Assembly: GCF_009184895.1 (NCBI RefSeq)
Contig: NZ_WESE01000007.1
Location: 149,167-213,166 of the forward strand
DNA from: Nostocoides sp. F2B08
GTDB taxonomy: Bacteria; Actinomycetota; Actinomycetes; Actinomycetales; Dermatophilaceae
DNA length: 64,000 nt
Reading direction: 5' to 3'
A program made the position numbers and the translations under genes. Shown here piece after piece: positions 1 to 9,672 of the stretch. Within the stretch, counting starts at the first letter, position 1. Each line of letters opens with the position of its first letter. The notes below the pieces were generated by a model. That model searched no databases and had not been told where the DNA came from. It saw only the letters and a program-made list of their open reading frames with translations.

Positions 1-958
1 GGGACGCGTAGAAGTCGGCTCCCCGGGTCTGGTGCACCCGGCGTCGGATGCCGGCCGTGTCGACGAAGCGCCACGTCCGACCTCCCAGTTCGATGAGCTC
101 GTCGACCGGGTCCCGGGTGGTGCCGGCGACCTCGTCGACGACGACCCGATTCTCACCGGCGAGCTTGTTGAGAAGGGAGGACTTGCCGACATTGGGCCGT
201 CCGATGAGCGCGACCCGCCGCGGTCCCCCCTCGAGATCCACACCGCCGTGTGCCGCCACCTCCGGGAGCACCTCGAGCACCGCGTCGAGCATGTCACCGC
301 TCCCCCGCCCGTGGAGGGCCGACACCGGCCACGGTTGGCCGAGACCGAGGTTCCACAGCGCAGCTGCATCCGCCTCGAACCGCTGGTCGTCCACCTTGTT
401 GGCGACGAGGACGACCGGCTTGCCGGAGCGTCGCAGCAGGCGCACGACGGCTTCGTCGTCGCCGGTGGCTCCCACGACGGCGTCGACGACGAACATCACG
501 ACGTCGGCCATCTCGATCGCCACCTCGGCCTGCTCGGCCACACGCAGGTGGATCCCGCTGGCATCGACGGCCCAGCCGCCGGTGTCGAGGAGCGTGAACC
601 GTCGTCCCGCCCAGTCCGCTGCGTAGGCGACCCGGTCCCGGGTCACTCCCGGGACATCCTCGACCACGGCCTCCCGCCTGCCCAGGATCCGGTTCACCAG
701 CGTGGACTTGCCGACGTTGGGGCGACCGACGACCGCGACCACGGGCAGCGGTCCGGCGTCCGATTCCGCATCCGGCACGTACTCGCCGGCCAGCAGGGCG
801 CGGTCCTCGTCGGTGAGGTCGAAGTCCTCCAGACCTGCGCGCAGCGCACGCTCGACCTCGATGCCCTCGGCGGGCATCTCGCTCTCGTGCCCGGACGCGA
901 TCCCCTCGGATGCCGCTGCGCGGGCGGCCTGCGTCGTGGTCTCCTCCGAAGAACTCAT
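1..958 (-). CDS. der: Ribosome-assembly GTPase Der (EngA), partial
   Basis: Der is a double-GTPase needed for maturation of the 50S ribosomal subunit. The reading frame starts at ATG 958 and runs off the window start, so the C-terminal part (end of the second G domain and the KH-like domain) is missing. Two P-loops of the form GRPNVGKS are visible, the first after a roughly 70-residue acidic N-terminal extension typical of actinobacteria, the second near 180-210, followed by the switch region VAGTTRDPV and DTAGIRRR. It is the last visible gene of the minus-strand block that includes cmk, and the cmk-der order is conserved in actinobacteria. Identification is secure; only the end is unknown. 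Confidence 0.96.
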   Translation of the reverse strand, partial: MSSSEETTTQAARAAASEGIASGHESEMPAEGIEVERALRAGLEDFDLTDEDRALLAGEYVPDAESDAGPLPVVAVVGRPNVGKSTLVNRILGRREAVVEDVPGVTRDRVAYAADWAGRRFTLLDTGGWAVDASGIHLRVAEQAEVAIEMADVVMFVVDAVVGATGDDEAVVRLLRRSGKPVVLVANKVDDQRFEADAAALWNLGLGQPWPVSALHGRGSGDMLDAVLEVLPEVAAHGGVDLEGGPRRVALIGRPNVGKSSLLNKLAGENRVVVDEVAGTTRDPVDELIELGGRTWRFVDTAGIRRRVHQTRGADFYAS

Positions 959-1004
959 CCGGCCATTCTCCCCTACCCGGGAGGAACCGTCCGCCACGCG
1001 GTGG

Positions 1005-1703
1005 TCAGGGTAGGTCGGGGAGGAGATCGGGAGGGATGTCGGTCGGCAGCGGGATGCCGTGTCGCTCGGACGCCCCCGTCACGTGGGTCGCGAGACGAGT
1101 GCGGATCTCCTCACTCGCCCGTTCGAGTCGCACCCGACCCGGCACCCCCGCCAGCGGCTCGACGGTCAGCGGCTCACCGAGGTCGAGGACGAGCCGGGAG
1201 CGGGGTCGTGGCCACGAGTTGGCGAGGTCCCCCGTGCGTCTCGTGCCGAGGCAGGCCACCGGCATCACTGTCGCCCGGGACTGCAGGGCGAGCCAAGCCG
1301 CGCCCTTGCCGGCCTCCGCGAGGTCGCCGCGCCCACGTCCGCCCTCTGGAAACACGCCGAGCACCCCTCCTCGACGCAGCACCTCGAGCGCCTGGCCCAG
1401 GGCACGACGGTCGCCGTGACGCTGGTCGAGCGGGATCTGCCCCGACCACCTGAGCAACCGACCCGTTCCGCCGACGAACGTGCGGTCGAGCACGAGGAAG
1501 TGCGCCGGTCGCGGCAGGAACCCGAAGGCGAACGGTCCGTCGAGGAACCCCGTGTGGTTGAGGACCGCGACGACCGGACCGCCCGCGGGCATCCGCTCAC
1601 GATGGTGGACCTGGGTGTCGTACAGAGCGGCGAGGATCGGTCGCGCCCCGCGTCTGAACCACGTGGACCGCCACTCGGGCGGTGGAGGGTGGTCGGGGGT
1701 CAT
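1005..1703 (-). CDS. 1-acyl-sn-glycerol-3-phosphate acyltransferase family protein
   Basis: PlsC-family acyltransferase of 232 residues. The family transfers acyl groups to lysophosphatidate or related acceptors at the membrane. The catalytic motif NHTGFLD (H-x4-D, residues 49-55) and the substrate-binding motif FPEG (118-121) are intact. There is no obvious transmembrane segment, as in many actinobacterial homologues. The start at 1703 overlaps the end of cmk by 4 nt, so the two are translationally coupled, and der follows 46 nt later. The exact acceptor cannot be told from sequence; several PlsC paralogues usually exist in one genome. Confidence 0.9.
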   Translation of the reverse strand: MTPDHPPPPEWRSTWFRRGARPILAALYDTQVHHRERMPAGGPVVAVLNHTGFLDGPFAFGFLPRPAHFLVLDRTFVGGTGRLLRWSGQIPLDQRHGDRRALGQALEVLRRGGVLGVFPEGGRGRGDLAEAGKGAAWLALQSRATVMPVACLGTRRTGDLANSWPRPRSRLVLDLGEPLTVEPLAGVPGRVRLERASEEIRTRLATHVTGASERHGIPLPTDIPPDLLPDLP

Positions 1704-2395
1704 GTCGGTTCGGCCCTGGCGACCACCTCGAGGACGGCGGCGACGCTCTGGTCGAAGTCGAGGTCGGACGTGTCGACGAGTACGACGCCGTCCGCGGCGA
1801 CATGGAACGTGGACACTGTGGCGTCATCGCGGTCCCTGCGCAGCACCTGGTCGCGGGTGGCCTCCATCGTGGTGTCCGAGGCCTCGCCGTGCAGCTCGGC
1901 GGACCGTCGCCGCAGTCGGGCCTCCTCCGAGGCGGTCAGCAGGATGCGGACGTCGGCGTCGGGGGCCACGACGGTCGTGATGTCGCGTCCCTCGGCCACC
2001 ACTCCCCCGGACTCGCGGGCGATGTCGGCCATGAGCACGCGCTGCCGTTTGCGCATCTCTGCGCGCACCTCGAGGTTGGTCGCGACCACCGACACGACCG
2101 ACGAGATGTCGGTCGTGCGGATCTCCACACCGACATCCTTACCGTCGACGGCAACGGTGGGGGCCGCGGGATCGGTGCCCATGAGCAGGGGTACCCGACG
2201 TGCTGCATCCGCCACGGCAGCGGTGTCGGCGAGCTCGATGCCCTGGTCCAGACACCACCAGGTCAGAGCGCGGTACATCGCACCGGTGTCGAGATAACCC
2301 AGACCGAGCGAGCGTGCCACGGCCCGGGACACGCTCGACTTGCCCGAACCGGACGGTCCGTCGATCGCGATCTTGACGGGACGACGCGTCGTCAT
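1700..2395 (-). CDS. cmk: (d)CMP kinase
   Basis: Cytidylate kinase phosphorylates CMP and dCMP with ATP. The 231-residue length fits the bacterial family. The P-loop GPSGSGKS is at residues 13-20, followed by DTGAMYRALTW and the motif EGRDITTVVAPDAD typical of CMP kinases. ATG 2395 is chosen because it sits directly before the first beta strand; an open frame continues upstream to 2827 but would overlap tyrA completely. The gene overlaps tyrA by 4 nt and the PlsC-like gene by 4 nt, so it is an internal operon gene. Confidence 0.96.
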   Translation of the reverse strand: MTTRRPVKIAIDGPSGSGKSSVSRAVARSLGLGYLDTGAMYRALTWWCLDQGIELADTAAVADAARRVPLLMGTDPAAPTVAVDGKDVGVEIRTTDISSVVSVVATNLEVRAEMRKRQRVLMADIARESGGVVAEGRDITTVVAPDADVRILLTASEEARLRRRSAELHGEASDTTMEATRDQVLRRDRDDATVSTFHVAADGVVLVDTSDLDFDQSVAAVLEVVARAEPT

Positions 2396-3498
2396 CCGTG
2401 CAACCTCCATCCGCGCTCGGTGAGCGCCTCGGTGAGGTGCCCGACGGCACCGGGGACGACGAAGATCTCGGCCAGGCCGAAGGGTTGTCCCTGCGCGTGG
2501 TCCAGGCGCAGGTCCTCGAGGTTGACGCCGGCCGCGCCGACATCGTTGAACAGCCGGCCGAGCTGTCCCGGCTCGTCTGGGACGAAGACGGTCACCGAGC
2601 CGTATGCGGTGGGCGCCGAGCCGTGCTTGCCCGGGATCCGCGCATGGCCGGCGTTGCCCGCCGCGAGGCGGCCGGCGATCACGGCGCGCGAGCCGGGGGC
2701 TCCGAGGTCGTGCGATCCGTCGCGCGCGATCGCACCGAGCGCCTCCTGAAGGTCCTGCAGGTCGGCGATGACCTCCATGAGCACCCGGCGCACCGCCGGG
2801 GCGTTCCCGACGAGGATCTGGGTCCACAGCCCTGGGTCGCTGGCAGCGATCCGGGTGACGTCCCGGACGCCCTGACCGGCCAGAGCAGCGGAGGTGTCCG
2901 ACAGGTGCTCGAGGCGTGCGGCAACGACCGAGGCCGCGATCTGAGGGACGTGACTGACCGAGGCCACCGCCTCGTCGTGCTCGTCCGCTCCGAGGACGAC
3001 GACGGCGGCACCGGCGGACTCGGCCAGCCTCCGGATCGCTGTCAGGGCCGTCGAGGTCGTCTCGCTGGTCGGGGTGAGCACCCAGGCCCGTCCCTCGAAG
3101 AGGTCCCCCCTGGCGGAGATGGCGCCGCTCCGCTCCCGCCCCGCCATCGGGTGACCGCCGACGAAACGCGCGAGGTCACCACCTCGGACGCCGACCTCGT
3201 CCACGATGATCCCCTTGACCGAGGCGACATCCGTGACAATGGCCGCCGGGAAACGCCGTTGGGCCGCGACGACGACGTCGGAGGTGACGTCGGGCGGGGT
3301 GGCGACGACGACGATGTCGACGGACCCGGCTGCCTCGGCGGCCGGAGCGGGCAGGGAGCCGGCACCGAGATCGCGGGCCAGGGCAGCGGTCGTCGGTGAG
3401 AGGTCCTCCAGGGTCACCCGGACCCCCTGTGCCTGCAGCGCCATCCCGATGCTGGCGCCGATGAGACCGGCTCCGATCACGTGGACCGAGCCGGTCAT
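2392..3498 (-). CDS. tyrA: Prephenate dehydrogenase with C-terminal ACT domain
   Basis: Converts prephenate to 4-hydroxyphenylpyruvate in tyrosine synthesis. The N-terminal Rossmann motif GAGLIG is at residues 9-14, the family motif GGHPMAGRERSG lies in the middle, and an ACT regulatory domain begins with the stretch SVTVFVPDEPGQLG, consistent with feedback control by tyrosine. The start is uncertain: ATG codons at 3498, 3516 and 3534 are all in frame; the last begins 1 nt after the rluB stop. I chose 3498 because it leaves the usual few residues before the nucleotide-binding strand. It is embedded between rluB and cmk in the operon. Confidence 0.93.
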   Translation of the reverse strand: MTGSVHVIGAGLIGASIGMALQAQGVRVTLEDLSPTTAALARDLGAGSLPAPAAEAAGSVDIVVVATPPDVTSDVVVAAQRRFPAAIVTDVASVKGIIVDEVGVRGGDLARFVGGHPMAGRERSGAISARGDLFEGRAWVLTPTSETTSTALTAIRRLAESAGAAVVVLGADEHDEAVASVSHVPQIAASVVAARLEHLSDTSAALAGQGVRDVTRIAASDPGLWTQILVGNAPAVRRVLMEVIADLQDLQEALGAIARDGSHDLGAPGSRAVIAGRLAAGNAGHARIPGKHGSAPTAYGSVTVFVPDEPGQLGRLFNDVGAAGVNLEDLRLDHAQGQPFGLAEIFVVPGAVGHLTEALTERGWRLHG

Positions 3499-3535
3499 CC
3501 GCGGACGACTCGGCATGTCGCGGGATCCTGGCATG

Positions 3536-4399
3536 TCACATCCCCGCGGCCGAGTACAGCGCGCTGACCTCCGCCGACGACAGAGCCCGCCACTTGCCGG
3601 GCTTGGTGTCGCCGAGCCGGATCGGCCCGACCTGGGTGCGAACGAGGCTGATGACCGGGTGTCCGACCTCCGCCAGCATCCGACGGACGATGTGCTTGCG
3701 CCCCTCGTGGAGCGCGACCTCGACAAGGGCCTTGCCGGGCTGGGAGTCCACCACCTTGAAGGAGTCCACGGCGACCGGTCCGTCCTCGAGCTCGATGCCG
3801 GCCCGCAGCCGCTTACCGAGGTCACGGGGCAGGGGACCCGGCACCTGGGCGAGATACGTCTTGAGCACGCCGTACCGGGGATGCTGCAGCCGATGGGCCA
3901 GGTCACCGTCGTTGGTGAGCAGGAGGAGTCCCTCGGTGTCGGCATCCAGTCGGCCGACGTGGAACAGCCGTTCGCTGCGGCCGCTGAGGTAGTCGCCGAT
4001 GTCGACGCGACCGAGCTCGTCGTTCATCGACGTGACGACTCCGAGAGGTTTGTTGAAGGCCAGGTAGACCCGGGACTCGTCGAGCTGGATCCGGTCCCCG
4101 TCGACGTGGACCACCTGGCGCAACGGGTCGATCCGCACCCCGAGTTCGGTGACCGTGACGCCGTCGACCTGGACCCGCCCCTCGCTGATCAACGTCTCGC
4201 ACTGACGTCTCGAGCCGACGCCGGCGGCGGCGAGCAGCTTCTGCAGCCGCACACCGTCCGGGTCGTGGACGTCCACTTCGGGCCCTGCGTCCGGGCCGAC
4301 CGTGCGCGTCGGCTGGGACCTCTTGGTCGATCCCGAGGCGGACTTGCTGCTGCGCGACTGGGAGCCGCCACGGCGGGGGCGCTGCCGAGGGGGTGTCAT
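3536..4399 (-). CDS. rluB: 23S rRNA pseudouridine synthase, RluB type
   Basis: RsuA/RluB-family pseudouridine synthase of 287 residues that modifies ribosomal RNA. A basic, serine-rich N-terminal tail of about 45 residues precedes an S4 RNA-binding domain (about 50-95), then the catalytic domain with the signature GRLDADTEGLLLLTNDGD; D152 is the expected catalytic aspartate. The start ATG 4399 overlaps the scpB stop by 4 nt. The scpA-scpB-rluB order is widely conserved in Gram-positive bacteria, which supports the RluB subfamily rather than RsuA. Confidence 0.94.
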   Translation of the reverse strand: MTPPRQRPRRGGSQSRSSKSASGSTKRSQPTRTVGPDAGPEVDVHDPDGVRLQKLLAAAGVGSRRQCETLISEGRVQVDGVTVTELGVRIDPLRQVVHVDGDRIQLDESRVYLAFNKPLGVVTSMNDELGRVDIGDYLSGRSERLFHVGRLDADTEGLLLLTNDGDLAHRLQHPRYGVLKTYLAQVPGPLPRDLGKRLRAGIELEDGPVAVDSFKVVDSQPGKALVEVALHEGRKHIVRRMLAEVGHPVISLVRTQVGPIRLGDTKPGKWRALSSAEVSALYSAAGM

Positions 4400-5055
4400 C
4401 CTCGACCCGCCTCTGCGATCTCGTCGAGCACGTCGACCTCCGGAAGATAGGGAGCCAGGGCGGGTAGGTCGTCGAGCGAGCGTAGACCGAGCCGTTCGAG
4501 GAAGTAGGTCGTCGTGCCGTAGAGGACGGCACCGGACTCGTGCTCGGAGCCGACCTCCTCGATGAGCCCGCGACTGAGCAGGGTGCGTACGACACCGTCG
4601 ACGTTGACGCCGCGGACCGCGCTCACCCGCGACCTCGAGATGGGCTGCCGGTAGGCGATGACGGCCAGTGTCTCCAGCGACGCCTGCGTGAGGCGAGCCT
4701 GCTGTCCGTCGAGCACGAACTTCTCGACCACGGGGGCGTAGTCGGCGCGACTGTACATCCGCCAACCTCCACCGACCTGGCGCAGCGTGAAGCCGCGCCC
4801 GGCCCCGGCATACTCGTCCTCGAGGGCGACCAAGGCCGACGAGACATCCTCGAGCGGCACCTCGAGGGCGGCGGCGAGCGTCAGCTCCGGAACCGGCTCG
4901 TCGACGACCATGAGCACCGCCTCCAGAGCCCCGCGAAGACCGCCGGGAAAGGCCGCTACGTCGAGCCCCATCTGTGCCGGGATCCCCTCGGGGGGCCCAG
5001 CCTGGTTCTCGGCCGCAGTCGGCTCGGTTCGGGATCCGTCGTCGGTGTGGGTCAT
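4396..5055 (-). CDS. scpB: Segregation and condensation protein B
   Basis: ScpB is the winged-helix kite subunit of the SMC-ScpAB condensin complex. The 219-residue protein carries the typical start of its first winged helix (GALEAVLMVVDEPV) and the conserved stretch TQASLETLAVIAYRQPISR followed by VRGVNVDGVVRTL. It overlaps scpA by 4 nt and rluB by 4 nt, so expression is coupled within the parA-scpA-scpB chromosome-segregation operon. Identification is secure. Confidence 0.96.
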   Translation of the reverse strand: MTHTDDGSRTEPTAAENQAGPPEGIPAQMGLDVAAFPGGLRGALEAVLMVVDEPVPELTLAAALEVPLEDVSSALVALEDEYAGAGRGFTLRQVGGGWRMYSRADYAPVVEKFVLDGQQARLTQASLETLAVIAYRQPISRSRVSAVRGVNVDGVVRTLLSRGLIEEVGSEHESGAVLYGTTTYFLERLGLRSLDDLPALAPYLPEVDVLDEIAEAGRG

Positions 5056-5951
5056 GTGTCGTCCTGTGATCGGTCGGTGTCCGTCCGCTGGTCGGCGCCC
5101 GCGGGGGTCAGGTCCTCGTCGAACTCGTCACCCACGTCGATCTCGCCCTCGTCGGCGCCGGTCCAGCGGACGGTCAGGTCCCCGAGGGCCTCGACCTGGT
5201 CGAAGGCGATCTGGGCATCCCGGAAGAGCTCCAGGAGGGCGAGGAACCGCGCCACGATGACGGGGGTGCTGTCGGCATCGGCGACGAGGCTGCGGAACGA
5301 GCACACCCGGTCCCGGCGGAGCCGCGCGCCGATGAGGCCGGCCTGCTCACGAACACTGACCGCCGGAGCGTGGAGATGGTCGAGACCCACGGTCGGAACC
5401 GGCTGAGGAGTCAGTGCGCGCGCCGCGATCATCGCCAGCTGCTCAGGGGTCACGGTCATGACGAGCTCGGGCAGGAGCGCCGCCAGCCGCGGCTCGAGGC
5501 CGGCCTGGCGTGGGGACATCCGGCCCGCCGAGCCCAACCGCTCGCCGAAGGTGCGGGCGATGTCCTTGAACGCGCGGTACTGCAGGAGGCGGGCGAACAG
5601 CAGGTCACGTGCCTCGATGAGGGCCAGGTCCTCGTCGTCCTCGGGTCCGCGCTGGGGCAGCAGCCGTGAGGCTTTGAGGTCGAGAAGCGTGGAGGCCACG
5701 AGGAGGAACTCGGTCGTCTGGTCGAGGTCCCACCCGTTGTCCGAGGCCTGTTGAGCCCGGATGTGGGCGATGAACTCGTCGGTCACCGTCGCAAGGGCGA
5801 CCTCGGTGATGTCGAGGCGGTGCTTGGCGATCAGGCCGAGGAGCAGGTCGAACGGACCGGAGAAGACGTCGAGGTGGACCTCGAAGACCTGCTCCGGTGA
5901 TCGACGGGTGATCACCCCTCCCGGGGTGACCGGATCAGGCTGCTCCGCCAC
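5052..5951 (-). CDS. scpA: Segregation and condensation protein A
   Basis: ScpA is the kleisin subunit bridging the SMC head domains. The conserved N-terminal block FEVHLDVFSGPFDLLLGLI and the following KHRLDITEVALATVTDEF are present, and the acidic C-terminal tail is usual. An open frame extends to an ATG at 6044, but that would overlap parA by over 100 nt. I prefer GTG 5951, which overlaps the parA stop by 17 nt and gives 299 residues; a GTG still closer to the kleisin motif is also possible. It is coupled to scpB by a 4-nt overlap. Confidence 0.93.
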   Translation of the reverse strand: MAEQPDPVTPGGVITRRSPEQVFEVHLDVFSGPFDLLLGLIAKHRLDITEVALATVTDEFIAHIRAQQASDNGWDLDQTTEFLLVASTLLDLKASRLLPQRGPEDDEDLALIEARDLLFARLLQYRAFKDIARTFGERLGSAGRMSPRQAGLEPRLAALLPELVMTVTPEQLAMIAARALTPQPVPTVGLDHLHAPAVSVREQAGLIGARLRRDRVCSFRSLVADADSTPVIVARFLALLELFRDAQIAFDQVEALGDLTVRWTGADEGEIDVGDEFDEDLTPAGADQRTDTDRSQDDT

Positions 5952-6882
5952 GGGCAATGAGCTCGCGGGCGAGCTGCCGGTAGGCGTCCGCTCCGCTGTG
6001 GGTCGAGGCGTAGGTCGTGATCGGCTCCGCGGCCAGGGTGGCATCGGGGAACTTCACCGTCCGGCTGATGACCGTGTGGAACACCTGGTCGCCGAAGTGG
6101 TCGACGACCGAGCGGACGACCTCCTTGGAGTGGAGGGTGCGGCCGTCGTACATCGTCGCGAGGATGCCGTCGATCTGCAGGCGCGGGTTGAGCCGGTCGG
6201 TGATCTTCTCGATCGTTTCCACGAGGAGGGCGACCCCGCGCATGGCGAAGAACTCGCACTCCAGCGGAATGATCACACCGTGGGCGGCCGTCAAGGCATT
6301 GACGGTGAGGAGTCCGAGCGAGGGCTGGCAGTCGATGAGGACGACGTCGTAGTCGTCGAGGACGGGCCGCAGCACTCTCGCGAGGATCTGCTCCCGGGCA
6401 ACCTCGCCGACGAGCTGGACCTCGGCGGCCGACAGGTCGATGTTGGCGGGAATGAGGTCGACGCCGGGTGTGCCCGTGGCCTGGATGACGTCGGTGACGT
6501 CGTGGCCGCGCTCGATGAGCAGGTTGTAGATGGTGACGTCGAGCTCATGGGTGCGGATGCCGAGGCCGACCGAGAGCGCGCCCTGCGGGTCGAAGTCGAC
6601 GAGCAGGACGCGGCGGTCGTACTCGGCGAGCGCGGCGCCGAGGTTGATCGTCGACGTCGTCTTGCCGACGCCGCCCTTCTGGTTGCACATCGCGATGATC
6701 CGGGCCGGACCGTGCGCAGCGAGTGGCGGCGGGACGGGGAAGTCGGGAAGCGGTCGACCGGTCGGTCCGATGGTGCCGTGGCCGGCGTCGTCCGTGCCTG
6801 GAAGTATGTCGTGTGTGCCCGGGGGTGCGCCGGGCGCCTGCTCAGCGGTCTCCTCGAAAGCCACGTAGTCCTCTCCCACCAT
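5935..6882 (-). CDS. parA: ParA/Soj family chromosome-partitioning ATPase
   Basis: Deviant Walker-type ATPase of 315 residues. The motif KGGVGKTT is at 69-76, followed by the A' region VLLVDFDPQGALSVGLG and the B motif VVLIDCQPSLGLLTVNAL. A roughly 60-residue low-complexity N-terminus precedes the ATPase fold, as in the mycobacterial ParA-like protein upstream of scpA. No parB is adjacent, so this is probably the scpAB-linked ParA paralogue and not the origin-proximal soj/parB pair. It lies 35 nt from xerD on the same strand. Confidence 0.93.
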   Translation of the reverse strand: MVGEDYVAFEETAEQAPGAPPGTHDILPGTDDAGHGTIGPTGRPLPDFPVPPPLAAHGPARIIAMCNQKGGVGKTTSTINLGAALAEYDRRVLLVDFDPQGALSVGLGIRTHELDVTIYNLLIERGHDVTDVIQATGTPGVDLIPANIDLSAAEVQLVGEVAREQILARVLRPVLDDYDVVLIDCQPSLGLLTVNALTAAHGVIIPLECEFFAMRGVALLVETIEKITDRLNPRLQIDGILATMYDGRTLHSKEVVRSVVDHFGDQVFHTVISRTVKFPDATLAAEPITTYASTHSGADAYRQLARELIARGGAA

Positions 6883-6917
6883 CGCCGGTCAGCGTCGCGC
6901 TGATCGCCCCGACCTTA

Positions 6918-7904
6918 TCAGCGCGCCCGAGGGTGCGCCTGCGCGTAGACCTCCCTCAGGCGCTGCGCCGTCACGAGCGTGTAGATCTGGGTCGTCGTCA
7001 CCGATGCGTGCCCCAGGAGCTCCTGGACGACGCGCACGTCGGCGCCCCCGTCCAGCAGATGCGTGGCGAAGGAGTGCCGGAGGGTATGCGGTGAGACCTT
7101 TTCCAGTCCGGCCCGCTCCGCGGCGGTCCGGATCACCGCCCACGCCGACTGCCGCGAGAGCCGGCGGCCGCGGCGCCCGAGGAAGACCGCCGGCGTGCCC
7201 GGACCCTGGGCGGCCAACCCGGGCCGCGCACGCACGAGGTACTCGCCCAGGGCGCGCACCGCATACGAACCCAGGGGGACGACCCGCTGCTTGGAGCCCT
7301 TGCCGAAGAGCCGCACGACGCCCTCGTCGAGGTCGATGTCGTCGAGGTCGAGGCCCACGGCCTCGGAGATCCGCGCTCCGGCGCCGTACAGCACCTCCAG
7401 CAGGGCCCGGTCACGCAGCGACATCGGCGGGTCGCCGAGCGAAGCCGCGTCCAGCAGCCGCTCGACCTCGTCGAGGGGGATCGCCTTGGGGAGCCGGCTG
7501 GGGGGCGTGGGCGGCGCGACGGCGCGTGCCGGATCCTGATCCGTCAACCCCTCCGCCGCGAGATAGCGGTGGAAGCCGCGGACGGCGACCATCGTGCGGG
7601 CCGCGGACGAGGCGGCGAGCGGCCGGCGATCCGGACCGCCGGTGCGCAGCGCGCGCAGGAAGTCCGAGACGGTGGCCTCGGTGATCTCCTCGGGTCGTCC
7701 CAGACCGAGCGCACGCGTGTGCTCGAGGTAGCGGTCGAGGTCGCGACGGTACGCCGTGAGGGTGTGCGCGGCCAGGCCGCGTTCCACGTCGAGATGGGTC
7801 AGCCAGCCGGCGACAGCCCGCTCCAGCGGGGTGGCGCCGCTCAGGTGAGCACCTGCTCCAGCGGGATCGAGTCCAGCCCGAACGCCTCCGCCACGGGCGC
7901 GCAC
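6918..7904 (-). CDS. xerD: Tyrosine recombinase XerD
   Basis: Site-specific recombinase that resolves chromosome dimers at dif with XerC. The N-terminal SAM-like core-binding domain is followed by the catalytic domain with [18 protein letters not shown] (first Arg), [17 protein letters not shown] (His-x-x-Arg), [16 protein letters not shown] (Gly-His and the nucleophile Tyr). The start is unclear because the family homology begins close to the ald stop, where no ATG exists; GTG 7904 gives 328 residues and overlaps ald by 64 nt, while an ATG at 8027 would make an implausibly long overlap. The placement of xerD beside parA-scpAB matches other actinobacteria. Confidence 0.93.
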   Translation of the reverse strand: MRARGGGVRAGLDPAGAGAHLSGATPLERAVAGWLTHLDVERGLAAHTLTAYRRDLDRYLEHTRALGLGRPEEITEATVSDFLRALRTGGPDRRPLAASSAARTMVAVRGFHRYLAAEGLTDQDPARAVAPPTPPSRLPKAIPLDEVERLLDAASLGDPPMSLRDRALLEVLYGAGARISEAVGLDLDDIDLDEGVVRLFGKGSKQRVVPLGSYAVRALGEYLVRARPGLAAQGPGTPAVFLGRRGRRLSRQSAWAVIRTAAERAGLEKVSPHTLRHSFATHLLDGGADVRVVQELLGHASVTTTQIYTLVTAQRLREVYAQAHPRAR

Positions 7905-8956
7905 GTGATGTGACCGCCGTGGGTGTTCAGCCCCTGGGCCAGCGCGGGGTCCGCGCGCATCGCCTCCAGCCACCCCACGTCGGCGAGGCGCACGGCGTAG
8001 GCGACGGTGGCGTTGGTCAGACCCCAAGTCGAGGTGTGAGGCACGGCGCCGGGCATGTTCGCGACGCAGTAGTAGATCGAGTTGTGGACCGGGAAGGTGG
8101 GGTCGGCGTGGGTCGTGGGGCGCGAACCCTCGAAGCAGCCGCCCTGGTCGATCGCGACGTCGACGAGGACCGAGCCTGGTTTCATCTGGGCCACCATGTC
8201 GTCGGTGACGAGCTTGGGGGCCTTGGCGCCGGGAACGAGGACCGTGCCGATGACCATGTCCGCCTCCAGCACCTCCTTGCGGACCGAGAGCTCCGAGGAC
8301 GCGATCTGGCGCACGCGGTTGTCGTAGCGCCAGAAGCTCATCCGCAGCTTGTCGAGGTCGGTGTCGAGGAGCGTCACCTCCGCGCCCATGCCGAGCGCGA
8401 TGTTCGCGGCGTTCTGGCCCGCCACCCCCGCCCCGAGCACCACGACCTTGGCGTTGGCCACTCCCCCGATGCCCCCCATGAGGACGCCCCGGCCACCCTG
8501 CGGCCTCATCATGGAGTGCGCGCCGACCTGAGGCGCGAGGCAGCCGGCCACCTCCGACATCGGGTAGAGCAGCGGCAGCATCCCGCTCTGCAGGCGCACC
8601 GTCTCGTAGGCGATCGCCGTGGTGCCGGACTCGATGAGTCGGTGGGTGAGGGCCTCGTCGGCGGCGAGGTGGAGGTAGGTGAACAGCACGAGCCCCTCTC
8701 GCAGCCGGTGGTACTCCTCGGCCACGGGCTCCTTGACCTTCATGACCATGTCCGCCTCACCCCACACATCGTCGGCCACCCCGATGATCCGGGCGCCGAC
8801 GGCGGTGAAGTCCTCGTCGCTGATGCCGGAGCCGACGCCGGCGTCCTTCTCGATCAGCACCTCGTGACCGTGCCGGACCAGCTCGTGGACGCCGACCGGG
8901 GTGATGCCCACCCGGAACTCGTTGTTCTTGACCTCGCGGGGTACTCCGACCTTCAT
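7841..8956 (-). CDS. ald: Alanine dehydrogenase
   Basis: NAD-dependent alanine dehydrogenase, interconverting alanine and pyruvate plus ammonia. The 371-residue length equals the family norm. The start [16 protein letters not shown], the motif MKVKEP with the pyruvate-binding lysine, and the dinucleotide-binding stretch [14 protein letters not shown] are all present. ATG 8956 is therefore firm although an open frame extends upstream. The 3' end overlaps xerD. A possible -10 TAGACT lies on the minus strand at 9041-9036, in the region shared with the plus-strand gene at 9048. Confidence 0.96.
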   Translation of the reverse strand: MKVGVPREVKNNEFRVGITPVGVHELVRHGHEVLIEKDAGVGSGISDEDFTAVGARIIGVADDVWGEADMVMKVKEPVAEEYHRLREGLVLFTYLHLAADEALTHRLIESGTTAIAYETVRLQSGMLPLLYPMSEVAGCLAPQVGAHSMMRPQGGRGVLMGGIGGVANAKVVVLGAGVAGQNAANIALGMGAEVTLLDTDLDKLRMSFWRYDNRVRQIASSELSVRKEVLEADMVIGTVLVPGAKAPKLVTDDMVAQMKPGSVLVDVAIDQGGCFEGSRPTTHADPTFPVHNSIYYCVANMPGAVPHTSTWGLTNATVAYAVRLADVGWLEAMRADPALAQGLNTHGGHITCAPVAEAFGLDSIPLEQVLT

Positions 8957-9047
8957 GGGCCCGACCTGCTCCTTCGTGGCGGTCCGAACCGACCGGCGAA
9001 GCCGATCGCTGCGTGCGGCGGTGCGCGCAGGTGCGAGTCTAGTCAGC

Positions 9048-9668
9048 GTGGTGACTCTGTATGCGGACCTTCCGCAACGTCGTTCCCGGCAGCTTCTCGC
9101 CGACCTGCTCATGCTCTTGTGGGTGGTGACGTGGATCCTCGTCGCGCGGTGGGTCCACGCCACGACCATGGAGCTCGCCGAGCCCGGACGACGCCTCGAG
9201 GAGGCGGGTGGTGCCTTCAGCGACCGGATGCTCGGCGCCGGCGACCGCGTCGACGGTCTCCCGCTCGTCGAGGACCGGTTGGCAGAGCCGCTGCGCGACG
9301 TCGCAGGAGTCGGGACCGAGATCGCGACGGCCGGCTCAGACCTCGTCACCGCGGTCGAGCGGGTGGCGCTCGTCTCGGCGGTGGTCACTGCGGCGGTGCC
9401 GATCGTCCTCGTCGGGGCGCTGTGGCTCACCCTCCGCCTTCGGTGGATCCGTGAGGCCACGGCGGCCGCGAGGTTCATCGACTCCACGGCCGACCTCGAC
9501 CTCTTCGCCCTCCGGGCTCTGTCCCGTCAGCCGATGACGGTGCTGGCCCGGATCAGCGACGACCCAGCCGGGGCGTGGCGGCGCGGTGAGGTCGACGTGA
9601 TCGACGCGCTCGCCTACCTCGAGCTGGCGGACACCGGCCTCAGTCCCGGTCGCCGTCTCCGTCGCTGA
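9048..9668 (+). CDS. Two-pass membrane protein of unknown function
   Basis: I do not recognise the family. The 206-residue product has two clear hydrophobic segments (about 17-34 and 106-129) enclosing a mostly acidic 70-residue loop that resembles the extracytoplasmic loop of small actinobacterial membrane proteins, and a cytoplasmic C-terminal tail of about 75 residues. GTG codons at 9048 and 9051 are both possible starts; I give the first. It is divergent from ald and convergent with hisS (4 nt between the stops). It sits exactly where the der-xerD block ends and the hisS block begins. Confidence 0.75.
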   Translation: MVTLYADLPQRRSRQLLADLLMLLWVVTWILVARWVHATTMELAEPGRRLEEAGGAFSDRMLGAGDRVDGLPLVEDRLAEPLRDVAGVGTEIATAGSDLVTAVERVALVSAVVTAAVPIVLVGALWLTLRLRWIREATAAARFIDSTADLDLFALRALSRQPMTVLARISDDPAGAWRRGEVDVIDALAYLELADTGLSPGRRLRR

Positions 9669-9672
9669 GACG
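9654..9672. terminator. Small hairpin between convergent genes
   Basis: CGTCTC and GAGACG form a 6-bp stem with a 7-nt loop, spanning the stop codon of the plus-strand membrane protein and ending just before the hisS stop. There is no U-tract. It is the only candidate for terminating either gene, but the stem is short. Confidence 0.3.
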
